A program made the position numbers and the translations under genes. The notes under the pieces are model-generated. The model was not told the origin of the DNA, did not search any database, and saw only the letters and a list, made by a program, of their open reading frames with translations. From Streptomyces resistomycificus (GTDB lineage Bacteria > Actinomycetota > Actinomycetes > Streptomycetales > Streptomycetaceae): a stretch of 64,000 bases of DNA. Of the stretch, positions 43,084 through 51,929 are shown in pieces. Position 1 is the stretch's first letter, and each line of letters starts with the position of its first letter. Location: NCBI RefSeq assembly GCF_001514265.1, contig NZ_KQ948992.1, forward strand, positions 550,696 through 614,695, in the 5' to 3' direction.

Positions 43084-44612
43084 CCGTGGCAGGGCGTGTC
43101 GTCGCCGGCCGGTACGAACTGTCCACGCTCATCGGGCAGGGCGGCATGGGCCAGGTCTGGACGGCCTACGACAAGCGACTCGACCGGCGGGTGGCGGTGA
43201 AGCTGCTGCGCCCCGACAAGGTGGCCGGCCAGGAGGCCGACGAGCTGCGGCGACGCTTCGTGCGCGAGTGCCGGGTGACCGCACAGGTCGACCACCCCGG
43301 CCTCGTCACGGTGCACGACGCAGGCAGTGAGGGCGAGGAGCTGTTCCTCGTCATGCAGTACGTCGACGGCGCCGACCTCTCCGACCACCTCGCCGAGCAC
43401 GACCCCTACCCCTGGCAGTGGGCGGTGGCGGTCGCCGCGCAGCTGTGCGCCGTGCTGAGCGCCGTGCACGCCGTGCCGATCGTGCACCGCGACCTGAAGC
43501 CGCGCAACGTGATGGTGAAGCAGGACGGCACGATGACCGTGCTCGACCTGGGCGTGGCGTCCGTCATGGACACCGACACCACCCGCCTCACGCACACCGG
43601 CTCGCCCATCGGCTCGCCCGCCTACATGGCCCCCGAGCAGGCGATGGGCGGCGCGGTCGGCCCGTACACCGACCTCTACGCACTCGGCGTACTGCTGCAC
43701 GAACTCCTCAGCGGAGACGTGCCGTTCGCGGGCTCGACGGCACTCGGTGTGCTGCACCGGCACCTGTACGAACCCCCGCTGCCCGTGCGCCGTATCCGCC
43801 CCGAGGTCCCGGAGCCCCTCGAAGCGCTCGTGCTGCGCCTGCTGGCCAAGGACCCGCAGCACCGCCCGGCCTCCGCGCAGGACGTGTACGAGGAGCTGGC
43901 GCTGCTGCTGCCCGCGCGCGGGATGCCGACCGGGGCGCCCCTCGACCCCACGCGCCCCTTCCTTCGCCCGCACGCCCCCTGGCCGGACCGCGCGCGCACG
44001 CCCGCGCCCCAGCCCGCCCCGGTCGCGCCCGTGCCGACGGTGGCCGAGAAGCCCGATGTCGTCGGTGCCGTCGACGAGGTCAAGCGGCTGCTCGGCGAGG
44101 GGCGTATCACCCAGGCCGTGGACATCCTCGGCGCGATCCTGCCCGCCGCGGCCGAGCAGCACGGCGAGCACTCCCCGGTCGTCCGCACCCTGCGCAAGCA
44201 GTACGCGGCCACCCTCATGGACGACGGCCAGTACCGGCGCGCGCTGCCCGAACTGCGCCGCCTCGCCGACGAACGCGCCGCCGAGGCCGGTCAGGCCGAC
44301 ACCCAGTCGCTCCGCTACCGCTACGAGGCGGCCCAGTGCCTGGAGCAGCTCGGCGAACCGGCGGCGGCGCTCGCCGAGTACCGCGCGCTGCTGCCGTACT
44401 ACGAGAACCAGTACGTGGCCGGCGATCCGGAGCTCGCCCACGACGTCCGCCGCCGCATCGGCCATCTCCTCCTCGCCCTCGGCGACCGGGCGGCCGCCCA
44501 CGACACGCTGGTGCGGCTGCTGCACGACGCCGAGCGCCTGCACGGCCCCGGGCACCCCCTGGCGGCCGAGGTCCGCCGGACGCTGGAGTGGCTGGGACAG
44601 GTGCGCGGCTAG
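43080..44612 (+). CDS. Soluble Ser/Thr protein kinase with TPR-like C-terminus
   Basis: A 510-residue Hanks-type kinase. Residues ~12-280 form the kinase domain: glycine loop IGQGGMGQVW, ATP-binding lysine in RVAVKLL, catalytic loop VHRDLKPRNVMV, metal-binding VLDLGVAS (DLG in place of DFG, common in actinobacteria), activation segment SPIGSPAYMAPEQAMGG. After a Pro-rich linker, residues ~340-510 are helical repeats of TPR type (QYRRALPELRRLADERAAEA, QCLEQLGEPAAALAEYRALL). No transmembrane helix or PASTA domains are present. Coupled with the membrane protein gene upstream by a GTGA overlap. Confidence 0.92.
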   Translation: MTVAGRVVAGRYELSTLIGQGGMGQVWTAYDKRLDRRVAVKLLRPDKVAGQEADELRRRFVRECRVTAQVDHPGLVTVHDAGSEGEELFLVMQYVDGADLSDHLAEHDPYPWQWAVAVAAQLCAVLSAVHAVPIVHRDLKPRNVMVKQDGTMTVLDLGVASVMDTDTTRLTHTGSPIGSPAYMAPEQAMGGAVGPYTDLYALGVLLHELLSGDVPFAGSTALGVLHRHLYEPPLPVRRIRPEVPEPLEALVLRLLAKDPQHRPASAQDVYEELALLLPARGMPTGAPLDPTRPFLRPHAPWPDRARTPAPQPAPVAPVPTVAEKPDVVGAVDEVKRLLGEGRITQAVDILGAILPAAAEQHGEHSPVVRTLRKQYAATLMDDGQYRRALPELRRLADERAAEAGQADTQSLRYRYEAAQCLEQLGEPAAALAEYRALLPYYENQYVAGDPELAHDVRRRIGHLLLALGDRAAAHDTLVRLLHDAERLHGPGHPLAAEVRRTLEWLGQVRG

Positions 44613-44728
44613 TTTCCGACCGCGGACCGGCACCTCGGCGCGGCCCGGTGGCGAGCACCGGCTGACGGCCCGTGTGCCGGGAGAGCGCGGCGGTGCCGGA
44701 AGTCCTGGTGAATCGTTGGTCGAATGGG

Positions 44729-44757
44729 TTGGCCAGAGCTTGCCCACTGCCTACCAT
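44729..44757 (+). promoter_or_regulatory. Candidate promoter of the SurA-like lipoprotein gene
   Basis: TTGGCC (44729-44734), a 17-base spacer and TACCAT (44752-44757) match a primary-sigma promoter reasonably, 53 bases before the TTG start at 44810. Confidence 0.4.
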
Positions 44758-44809
44758 CGATCACCGCAAGACCTTGTGCACCGCCGCACAAACTCCTCGG
44801 GAGGCTTCC

Positions 44810-45454
44810 TTGCACCGCCGTCGTCGCACCGCGCTCCTCCTCTCCGCCGCGATCGCCGCGGCCCCCCTCCTCACCGCGTGCGGAAACGACGCGCATCCCG
44901 GTGCGGCGGCCGTCGTCGGCGGCCAGCGGATCACCGTCGCCCAGCTGGAGACCAGGGTGGACGAGGTGCGCGCGGCGCAGCGGGCGGCGGTGCCGAACGA
45001 GGCACAGTACGCGCAGGCCATCGCCAAGACCGGCACGCTCACCCGCGACACCCTGCACAACATGATCCTGGACCGGGTGCTGCAGCACGCCGCCAAGGAA
45101 GCCGGCGTGACCGTCAGCCGCAAGGAGATCCAGCAGATGCGCAGCGGCCTGGAGCAGCAGACCGGCGGCCCGGAGGCGCTGGAGGCGACCTGGTTGCAGC
45201 AGTACGGCATCGCCCCCGAGCGCCTCGACGAGAACCTCCGCCTCCAGCTGGAGGCCCAGAAGCTCGCCACCCGCCTCGGCACCGACACCGGCGACCGCGT
45301 TTTCTGGAGCACGCTGTCCGAGGCCTCCAAGGAACTGAACGTCGACCTCAACCCGCGCTACGGCACCTGGGACGTGCAGAAGAGCAGCCGCGTCGACGCG
45401 AAGACACCGTGGGTGCGGGAGGTCACGGCGACGGGGGCCCAGGAGCCCGCGTAG
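44810..45454 (+). CDS. SurA N-terminal-domain lipoprotein
   Basis: A 214-residue lipoprotein with basic N-terminus, hydrophobic core and lipobox LLTAC (LLLSAAIAAAPLLTACGND). The mature part starts PGAAAVVGGQRITVAQLETR, the hallmark of SurA/PrsA-type chaperone N-domains, with a long helical bundle (NMILDRVLQHAAKEAGVTVS, EIQQMRSGLEQQTGG). No peptidyl-prolyl isomerase domain follows, so it is a chaperone-like or degenerate foldase. TTG start at 44810 is inferred from GGGAGG and from the signal peptide; the frame further upstream lacks support. It precedes mazG. Confidence 0.83.
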   Translation: MHRRRRTALLLSAAIAAAPLLTACGNDAHPGAAAVVGGQRITVAQLETRVDEVRAAQRAAVPNEAQYAQAIAKTGTLTRDTLHNMILDRVLQHAAKEAGVTVSRKEIQQMRSGLEQQTGGPEALEATWLQQYGIAPERLDENLRLQLEAQKLATRLGTDTGDRVFWSTLSEASKELNVDLNPRYGTWDVQKSSRVDAKTPWVREVTATGAQEPA

Positions 45455-45588
45455 ACGGTGCCGGAGCAGGACGGGTGCCCGCGGAAGAGGCGGAACGGTA
45501 CGGCGCGGTTGTTCATACGATCACACCGTCATCCCCAGCCTGTGGACAACCGATCGGCTCGGATCGCGGCGTGCGTTAGCTTCGAATC

Positions 45589-46566
45589 GTGAACGCAACC
45601 AGCCCCGAAACCGCCACCGGCCGCATCGTCCTCCTCACCACCAGCCACCGCGTGGCACCCGGCCTGCTCTCCTGGCCCGCCTGGCAGGCACTGCACGCCG
45701 CCGACCGGGTGCTGTGCGCGGACGGCGCGCACCCGCAGCTGCCGTATCTGCGGGAGGCCGGGATAGCGGTGGACGAGGCGTCCCCGACCGCCGAGGATCT
45801 GGTCGACGCGTGCGCCGGAGGGCACACGGTCGTCGTGGTCGCCGCGGGCGAGGGCGAGCCCACCCTCACGGACGGCCTCGCCCGCCTCGCCGGCTCCGGT
45901 CGCTTCTCCATGCCCGAGCTGGAGCTCCTCCCCGCCTCCTACGACCTGCCGGGCGCCCGCCTCCTCGACCTCGTCCAGGTCATGGACCGCATCCGCGCCG
46001 AATGCCCGTGGTCCTCGCAGCAGACCCACAAGGGCCTCGCGAAGTACGGCATCGAGGAGGCGTACGAACTCGTCGAGGCCATCGAGGAGGGTGACCGCGA
46101 CGAGCTCAGGGAGGAACTCGGCGACGTCCTCCTCCAGGTCGTCTTCCACGCCCGCATCGCCCAGGAGGACCCCGACACCCCCTTCTCCATCGACGACGTG
46201 GCCGGCGGCATCGTCACCAAGCTCATCCACCGCCACCCCCACGTCTTCGGCGACGAGACGGCCACCACCCCCGAGGAGGTCAAGGAGCACTGGATGCGCA
46301 CGAAGGCGATAGAGAAGCGCCGCGCGTCGGTGACGGACGGCGTCCCCCTCGGCCAGCCGGGCCTCGCGCTGACAGCCAAGCTGGCCTCCCGCGTACGCAC
46401 CGCGGCGCTCGACGTCCCCCTCCCCGCGGGCGAGGGCATCGGATACGAACTGCTGGCCCTGGCCGTCCGGGCAGAGGCGTCCGGGGTGGATCCGGAGGCG
46501 GCACTGCGGGTCGCCGCCCGGGCCTACCGGGACGCGGTACGGGCTGCCGAGGGGCTCGGAGCTTAG
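45589..46566 (+). CDS. mazG: MazG nucleoside triphosphate pyrophosphohydrolase
   Basis: A 325-residue protein. Residues ~110-290 are the MazG domain, which hydrolyses NTPs and dNTPs to monophosphates and clears aberrant nucleotides: the metal-binding helices are EEAYELVEAIEEGDRDELRE and ELGDVLLQVVFHARIAQED, preceded by RIRAECPWSSQQTHKGL. The N-terminal ~110 residues (GRIVLLTTSHRVAPGLLSWP) are a vestige of the tetrapyrrole-methylase-like domain found in many MazG proteins, shortened here. GTG start at 45589; TAGCTT lies six bases before it, suggesting a leaderless transcript. Confidence 0.93.
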   Translation: MNATSPETATGRIVLLTTSHRVAPGLLSWPAWQALHAADRVLCADGAHPQLPYLREAGIAVDEASPTAEDLVDACAGGHTVVVVAAGEGEPTLTDGLARLAGSGRFSMPELELLPASYDLPGARLLDLVQVMDRIRAECPWSSQQTHKGLAKYGIEEAYELVEAIEEGDRDELREELGDVLLQVVFHARIAQEDPDTPFSIDDVAGGIVTKLIHRHPHVFGDETATTPEEVKEHWMRTKAIEKRRASVTDGVPLGQPGLALTAKLASRVRTAALDVPLPAGEGIGYELLALAVRAEASGVDPEAALRVAARAYRDAVRAAEGLGA

Positions 46567-46670
46567 GGGGTGTCCGCACCCCGCGCCGCCGAACCCGCTC
46601 TCCCCGGCCGAAACCCCTTCCGCGACCCCGTCGCGCACCGCCCCCTCCGCCCTCCGGATACCGTCAGGGA

Positions 46671-47960
46671 GTGACCGACCAGCCCACCCCCACCAGCCCG
46701 GCCCCGGAACTCTTCACCTGGGAGTTCGCCACCGACCCCTACCCGGCGTACGCCTGGCTCCGCGAGCACGCCCCCGTGCACAGGACCCGGCTTCCCAGCG
46801 GTGTGGAGGCCTGGCTGGTCACCCGGTACGCGGACGCCAAGCAGGCCCTCGCCGACCCGCGGCTGTCCAAGAACCCGGCGCACCACGACGAGCCCGCGCA
46901 CGCGAAGGGGAAGACCGGCATCCCCGGTGAGCGCAAGGCCGAGCTGATGACGCATCTGCTCAACATCGACCCGCCCGACCACACCCGGCTGCGGAGGCTC
47001 GTCAGCAAGGCGTTCACGCCCAGGCGGGTCGCCGAGTTCGCCCCGCGGGTGCAGGAGCTCACCGACCACCTCATCGACCAGTTCGTGGAGAGGGGGAGCG
47101 CCGACCTCATCCACGACTTCGCCTTCCCGCTCCCCATCTACGCGATCTGTGACCTGCTCGGCGTCCCCCGCGAGGACCAGGACGACTTCCGGGACTGGGC
47201 GGGGATGATGATCCGTCACGGGGGCGGCCCGCGTGGCGGTGTCGCGCGGTCGGTGAAGAAGATGCGCGGCTATCTCGCCGACCTCATCCACCGCAAGCGC
47301 GAGGCCCTGCCGGCCGAGAGCACCCCCGGCGAGGACCTCATCTCCGGTCTCATCCGCGCCTCCGACCACGGCGAGCACCTCACGGAGAACGAGGCCGCGG
47401 CGATGGCCTTCATCCTTCTGTTCGCAGGGTTCGAAACCACGGTCAACCTGATCGGAAACGGCACGTACGCGCTCCTGACCCACCCCGAGCAGCGAGACCG
47501 GCTGCAGAAGTCACTGGCAGCCCAGGAGACGGCTCTGTTGGAGACCGGGGTGGAGGAACTCCTGCGCTACGACGGCCCCGTCGAACTCGCCACCTGGCGC
47601 TTCGCCACTCAGCCGCTCGGCATCGGCGGACAGGACATCGCCGCCGGCGACCCCGTCCTGGTCGTGCTGGCCGCCGCCGACCGGGATCCGGAGCGCTTCG
47701 CGCACCCCGACACCCTCGACCTCGGACGCCGTGACAATCAGCACCTCGGTTACGGCCACGGCATCCACTACTGCCTCGGCGCCCCCCTCGCCCGGCTGGA
47801 GGGCCAGACCGCGCTCGCCACACTTCTCACCCGGCTGCCCGACCTGGAACTCGCGGTGGATCCAGCCGATTTGCGGTGGCGAGGCGGTCTCATCATGCGG
47901 GGGCTGAGGACGTTGCCCGTGGAGTTCACGCCGCGTGGTCGACTCCTCTCACCTGCGTAA
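46671..47960 (+). CDS. Cytochrome P450 (CYP107-like)
   Basis: A 429-residue soluble bacterial P450. The I-helix oxygen-activation motif is LLFAGFETTVN; the K-helix ExxR is in EELLRYDG; the haem loop is HLGYGHGIHYCLGAPLARLE, with the Cys ligand, although the usual Phe at its start is Leu. Its position next to the Rpf genes matches, from memory, S. coelicolor CYP107U1 (SCO3099), which has been reported to affect sporulation and antibiotic production. No ferredoxin gene or biosynthetic cluster is adjacent. GTG start at 46671. The substrate is unknown. Confidence 0.92.
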   Translation: MTDQPTPTSPAPELFTWEFATDPYPAYAWLREHAPVHRTRLPSGVEAWLVTRYADAKQALADPRLSKNPAHHDEPAHAKGKTGIPGERKAELMTHLLNIDPPDHTRLRRLVSKAFTPRRVAEFAPRVQELTDHLIDQFVERGSADLIHDFAFPLPIYAICDLLGVPREDQDDFRDWAGMMIRHGGGPRGGVARSVKKMRGYLADLIHRKREALPAESTPGEDLISGLIRASDHGEHLTENEAAAMAFILLFAGFETTVNLIGNGTYALLTHPEQRDRLQKSLAAQETALLETGVEELLRYDGPVELATWRFATQPLGIGGQDIAAGDPVLVVLAAADRDPERFAHPDTLDLGRRDNQHLGYGHGIHYCLGAPLARLEGQTALATLLTRLPDLELAVDPADLRWRGGLIMRGLRTLPVEFTPRGRLLSPA

Positions 47961-48109
47961 AGGTGACGCGCCCTCAAGTCTGTGACTTTCACGTGATCTA
48001 CGCGGCATTAACTTGTGACAAGTGATCGTGTGCCTATACGTTCACGGATCAACACGGCGCCGAGCCTTGTCGCGGCGCCGGTCACTGTTGTCTCGCGAAA
48101 GGTTTCCGC

Positions 48110-49159
48110 ATGCTCTCCGGGAACGGCCGTCATCGTCGCCCCCGCCAGGCTCCGGCCCTCCTCGTCGCGGCGGGCGTGACCGGATCCGCCATCGCCATCC
48201 CGCTCCTGGCGGCGACGGGCGCGAGCGCGGCGACCGGCACCACGTGGGACGCGGTGGCGAAGTGCGAAACGGGCGGCTCCTGGAGCGAGAGCGACGGTGA
48301 CGGGCACTACGGCGGACTCCAGATCGCCCTGGAGGACTGGGAGAAGTACGGCGGCCTCGACTTCGCCTCGACTCCGGACCAGGCCAGTCGCAACCAGCAG
48401 ATAGCCGTGGCCGAGGAGATCCTCGCGGACAAGGGTGTCGGCTACTGGTCGACCTGCGGCCTGCTCCACGGCCTCAGCAAGGACTCCGCGGCGGCCGACG
48501 TCGACACGGGCGTGGCTGGTGACACGGACTCGGACGCGGCTGACTCATCCGACGAGTCCGGCTCGTCCGGGTCATCCGACTCGTCCGGCTTGTCCGACTC
48601 ATCCGATTCGAGGGGCGGCTCGTCCGGGAGCGCCTCCACGGGCGCGTCGTCGGCGTCACCCAGCCCGTCCGGCTCCGGCGCCTCGTCTGACGCCCAGTCG
48701 GACTCGTCCGATAAGGGTGACAACTCGTCCAAGTCGGGCACATCGCCCGAACCCGAGCCGACTTTCGACGCCTCACAGGATGCCGACAGCTCCTCCATGG
48801 ACTCGACAAAGCAGGACGACTCGGACAACTCATGGCGGGAAGGCGGCTCTTCGGCCCTCGTCGACACCGGCGCCCTCGGCGCGGGCAAGCACCGCGGTGA
48901 CAGTGCCGACGAGAGTGCCGGTGAGCGCACCGCGAGCAGTGACACCTCCACCGGCTCCTCCAGTGGCCGGCACGCCGCCCGCGGCGACTCCTACACCGTC
49001 CGTGCCGGCGACACACTCGCGTCCATCGCCGACTCCCTTGACCTCCAGGGCGGGTGGCGAGAGCTCTACGCGGAGAACAGGGAGGCGATCGGCGCCGACC
49101 CGAGCGTCATCGCTCCCGGTCAGACCCTCTCTCTCGGTGCCGAATCGGGCGAAAACTAG
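48110..49159 (+). CDS. rpfC: Resuscitation-promoting-factor-type muralytic enzyme with LysM (RpfC-like)
   Basis: A 349-residue secreted protein. The signal peptide (ALLVAAGVTGSAIAIPLLAA) ends near residue 40. The Rpf lysozyme/transglycosylase-like domain follows: TTWDAVAKCETGGSWSESDG with the catalytic Glu in CETGG, then YGGLQIALEDWEKYGG and a second Cys in GYWSTCGLL. A ~150-residue Ser/Asp-rich linker (DSSDESGSSGSSDSSGLSD) leads to a C-terminal LysM (SYTVRAGDTLASIADSLDL). It cleaves peptidoglycan during germination and growth. GAAAGG precedes the ATG. A related enzyme follows at once. The symbol follows memory of S. coelicolor naming. Confidence 0.9.
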   Translation: MLSGNGRHRRPRQAPALLVAAGVTGSAIAIPLLAATGASAATGTTWDAVAKCETGGSWSESDGDGHYGGLQIALEDWEKYGGLDFASTPDQASRNQQIAVAEEILADKGVGYWSTCGLLHGLSKDSAAADVDTGVAGDTDSDAADSSDESGSSGSSDSSGLSDSSDSRGGSSGSASTGASSASPSPSGSGASSDAQSDSSDKGDNSSKSGTSPEPEPTFDASQDADSSSMDSTKQDDSDNSWREGGSSALVDTGALGAGKHRGDSADESAGERTASSDTSTGSSSGRHAARGDSYTVRAGDTLASIADSLDLQGGWRELYAENREAIGADPSVIAPGQTLSLGAESGEN

Positions 49160-49264
49160 CGGGAGTTCGCGTCACACTTCGCCATCTAATGTCCGGTTTG
49201 GCGAAAGTGTGGGATGAGTCTCAGAAGCCCTGATCGTCTTTGAAATTCGGCCGATCGCCTGTCT

Positions 49265-49490
49265 ACGGTCGGGACCGCTCGCCAACACGAGCCCCGGCCG
49301 CCGCAACGCCGAATCCTGCCAGTGGCGGCCCGGGAACAGTCGTCGCGTCATGCGCCGTAGGCAGGAGCGGGGGACCCAAGGTAGGCGCCGGGCCCAGCAG
49401 TTGCGCTGGATCCGGCTTGGGGTGAAGCCGCGTCCCGGAAGGGATGCGGCCGGGCAACTCAACCGGCCCGAACCCGACAGCTCACCTCGC
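49265..49490 (+). ncRNA. Cyclic di-AMP (ydaO-yuaA) riboswitch in the rpfA leader
   Basis: The rpfA leader contains the sequence blocks of the ydaO riboswitch: GCCGAATCCTGCC (49308-49320) pairs via CCTGCC with GGCAGG (49360-49365) in GGCAGGAGCGGGGGACCCA; CCCAAG (49375-49380) pairs with CTTGGG (49416-49421) in CTTGGGGTGAAGCCG; a following hairpin GCCGC/GCGGC lies at 49427-49450. Work in S. coelicolor showed a c-di-AMP riboswitch controlling rpfA (established knowledge). Boundaries are approximate. Confidence 0.85.
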
Positions 49491-49514
49491 AGGCGTCGGT
49501 GAGGGGATCCATCC

Positions 49515-50213
49515 ATGCTGTTTTCCAGCAAGGGCAAGCACCGTCGTCCGTCCAAGGCCACTCGTGCCATCGCCATCGCCGGTGTCACCGGTGCCGCTGT
49601 CGCCGCCCCGCTGATGGCGGCCGGCAACGCCTCCGCCGCCACCGCCTCCGAGTGGGACGCCGTCGCCCAGTGCGAGTCGGGCGGCAACTGGTCCATCAAC
49701 ACCGGCAACGGTTACTACGGCGGTCTGCAGTTCTCCGCCTCCACCTGGGCCGCGTACGGCGGCACGCAGTACGCCGCGCAGGCCAACCAGGCCTCCAAGG
49801 CGCAGCAGATCGCCGTCGCCGAGAAGGTCCTCGCCTCCCAGGGCAAGGGCGCCTGGCCGTCCTGCGGTGTGAACCTGTCGAGCTCCGCCTACAACGGCAG
49901 CACCGACACCTCGTCGGACAGCGGCTCCGGCAGCTCCGGCAACGGCTCCTCGGAGACCAGCACCCGTTCGTCCGAGCAGCCGGCCTCCCGCTCCTCGGAG
50001 CGTCCGGAAGCGAAGAAGACCGTCACCACCCCGACCGGCAAGAAGGTCAAGAAGGGCGACGGCGAGTACAAGGTCGTCACCGGCGACACCCTCAGCTCGA
50101 TCGCCGAGGAGCGCGACGTCAAGGGCGGCTGGGCGAAGCTGTTCGAGCTGAACAAGGACATCGTCGAGGACGCCAACCTGATCTACCCCGGTCAGCAGCT
50201 CCACCTGAAGTGA
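49515..50213 (+). CDS. rpfA: Resuscitation-promoting factor RpfA (transglycosylase-like + LysM)
   Basis: A 232-residue secreted cell-wall hydrolase. Signal peptide (AIAIAGVTGAAVAAPLMAAG) ends near residue 40. The Rpf domain is ATASEWDAVAQCESGGNWSI with catalytic Glu in CESGG, then YYGGLQFSASTWAAYGG, and WPSCGVNL supplies the second Cys. A Ser/Gly/Thr linker follows, then a basic stretch (KKTVTTPTGKKVKKGD) and a C-terminal LysM (YKVVTGDTLSSIAEERDVKG). It promotes spore germination and remodels peptidoglycan. Preceded by a 355-base leader with the c-di-AMP riboswitch; followed by a strong terminator. GAGGGGA is the RBS. Confidence 0.95.
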   Translation: MLFSSKGKHRRPSKATRAIAIAGVTGAAVAAPLMAAGNASAATASEWDAVAQCESGGNWSINTGNGYYGGLQFSASTWAAYGGTQYAAQANQASKAQQIAVAEKVLASQGKGAWPSCGVNLSSSAYNGSTDTSSDSGSGSSGNGSSETSTRSSEQPASRSSERPEAKKTVTTPTGKKVKKGDGEYKVVTGDTLSSIAEERDVKGGWAKLFELNKDIVEDANLIYPGQQLHLK

Positions 50214-50302
50214 CACGCGGCTTCCAGCTGAACCACAGGCCCCGCACATCCGTGGACTCCATCGTGGAGGCCTCGTGAGGGCCACCCCCGTCCCCACGGG
50301 CT

Positions 50303-50350
50303 CCCCGCTCCGGTGCGTCTTCCCCCGTACGCACCGGGGCGGGGTTTTTT
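50303..50350 (+). terminator. rpfA intrinsic terminator
   Basis: A 16-bp stem with one G-U pair (50303-50318 with 50329-50344) followed by six T, a textbook terminator 90 bases after the rpfA stop. Confidence 0.92.
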
Positions 50351-50374
50351 CACGTCCGACACTCCGGGACTCTT

Positions 50375-50393
50375 TTGTTCCGTTCGGAAACAA
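50375..50393. promoter_or_regulatory. Near-palindrome in the eno promoter region
   Basis: TTGTTCCGTTCGGAAACAA is a palindrome with one extra A, located 145 bases upstream of the eno start. It could be an operator; TAGGCT at 50452-50457 is a possible -10 box downstream of it. Confidence 0.4.
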
Positions 50394-50537
50394 TTTACTC
50401 TCGGTTCTGTCCAACGGGCGGTCGACCGCTGGCCGAACGCCCGGAGCCGGTTAGGCTCGTCTCGCGGAGCCGACCGCGGCTCCGACCAAGGGCCCCCGGC
50501 CCCGCGTACCCGCGTCACATCCATAAAGGAGATGCTC

Positions 50538-51818
50538 GTGCCGTCCATCGACGTCGTCGTAGCCCGGGAAATCCTGGACTCCCGAGGCAACCCCACGGTC
50601 GAGGTCGAGGTCGGCCTCGACGACGGCAGCACGGGTCGTGCCGCCGTTCCGTCCGGCGCCTCCACGGGTGCCTTCGAGGCCATCGAGCTTCGTGACGGCG
50701 ACCCCAACCGCTACCTGGGCAAGGGTGTGGAGAAGGCCGTCCTCGCGGTCATCGAGCAGATCGGCCCGGAGCTCGTCGGCTACGACGCCACCGAGCAGCG
50801 CCTGATCGACCAGGCGATGTTCGACCTGGACGCCACCGACAACAAGGGCTCGCTCGGCGCCAACGCCATCCTGGGCGTCTCCCTCGCCGTCGCCCACGCC
50901 GCCTCCGAGGCCAGCGACCTGCCGCTGTTCCGCTACCTGGGCGGCCCGAACGCGCACCTGCTGCCCGTTCCGATGATGAACATCCTGAACGGCGGCTCGC
51001 ACGCCGACTCCAACGTGGACATCCAGGAGTTCATGATCGCCCCCATCGGCGCGGAGTCCTTCTCCGAGGCGCTGCGCTGGGGCGCCGAGGTCTACCACAC
51101 CCTCAAGAAGGTGCTGAAGACCAAGGGCCTGTCCACCGGCCTCGGTGACGAGGGCGGCTTCGCCCCGAACCTGGAGTCCAACCGCGCCGCCCTCGACCTC
51201 ATTCTCGAGGCCATCAAGGAGGCCGGCTACACCCCCGGCGAGCAGATCGCCCTCGCGCTCGACGTGGCCGCCTCCGAGTTCTACAAGGACGGCGTCTACA
51301 CCTTCGAGGGCAAGGAGCGCTCCGCCGCCGACATGACGGAGTACTACGCCGAGCTCGTCGAGGCGTACCCGCTCGTCTCCATCGAGGACCCGCTGTTCGA
51401 GGACGACTGGGCCGGCTGGAACGCCATCACCGAGAAGCTGGGCGACAAGGTCCAGATCGTCGGCGACGACCTGTTCGTCACCAACCCGGAGCGCCTGGCC
51501 CGCGGCATCGAGGAGGGTTCCGCCAACGCCCTGCTCGTCAAGGTCAACCAGATCGGTTCGCTGACCGAGACCCTGGATGCCGTCGAGATGGCCCAGCGCA
51601 ACGGCTTCAAGTGCATGATGTCCCACCGCTCCGGCGAGACCGAGGACGTCACCATCGCCGACCTCGCCGTCGCCGTGAACTGCGGCCAGATCAAGACCGG
51701 CGCCCCGGCCCGCTCGGACCGCGTCGCCAAGTACAACCAGCTGCTGCGCATCGAGGAGATCCTCGACGACGCCGCGGTGTACGCCGGCCGCAGCGCCTTC
51801 CCGCGCTTCAAGGGCTGA
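50538..51818 (+). CDS. eno: Enolase
   Basis: A 426-residue enolase, which converts 2-phosphoglycerate to phosphoenolpyruvate in glycolysis. The N-terminus is PSIDVVVAREILDSRGNPTV; the active-site loop is SGASTGAFEA; GDEGGFAPNLES, SIEDPLFEDDW, GDDLFVTN and the signature LLVKVNQIGSLTET supply the magnesium ligands and catalytic lysine; SHRSGETEDVTIADLAV completes it. GTG 50538 is chosen because AAAGGA is seven bases upstream; the ATG at 50532 is too close. Followed at 112 bases by divIC. Confidence 0.98.
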   Translation: MPSIDVVVAREILDSRGNPTVEVEVGLDDGSTGRAAVPSGASTGAFEAIELRDGDPNRYLGKGVEKAVLAVIEQIGPELVGYDATEQRLIDQAMFDLDATDNKGSLGANAILGVSLAVAHAASEASDLPLFRYLGGPNAHLLPVPMMNILNGGSHADSNVDIQEFMIAPIGAESFSEALRWGAEVYHTLKKVLKTKGLSTGLGDEGGFAPNLESNRAALDLILEAIKEAGYTPGEQIALALDVAASEFYKDGVYTFEGKERSAADMTEYYAELVEAYPLVSIEDPLFEDDWAGWNAITEKLGDKVQIVGDDLFVTNPERLARGIEEGSANALLVKVNQIGSLTETLDAVEMAQRNGFKCMMSHRSGETEDVTIADLAVAVNCGQIKTGAPARSDRVAKYNQLLRIEEILDDAAVYAGRSAFPRFKG

Positions 51819-51929
51819 CGGCACTGACCCAACCAGGGTCAAGCCTTAGCCAGTCGTACGTACGTCCCCGTACTCGGTCCCGTACCGTGTGCGGGGACGT
51901 ACGCACGTGGAAGGGGAGGCGGAGAGCCG

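Noticed and set aside
43080..44612. Ser/Thr kinase as a pseudokinase because DFG reads DLG
   Set aside because: DLG is common in active actinobacterial kinases and the glycine loop, lysine and HRD-type loop are intact.
46671..47960. P450 as part of an antibiotic biosynthetic cluster
   Set aside because: Neighbours are mazG and Rpf hydrolase genes; no biosynthetic enzymes, ferredoxin or pathway regulator adjoin it.
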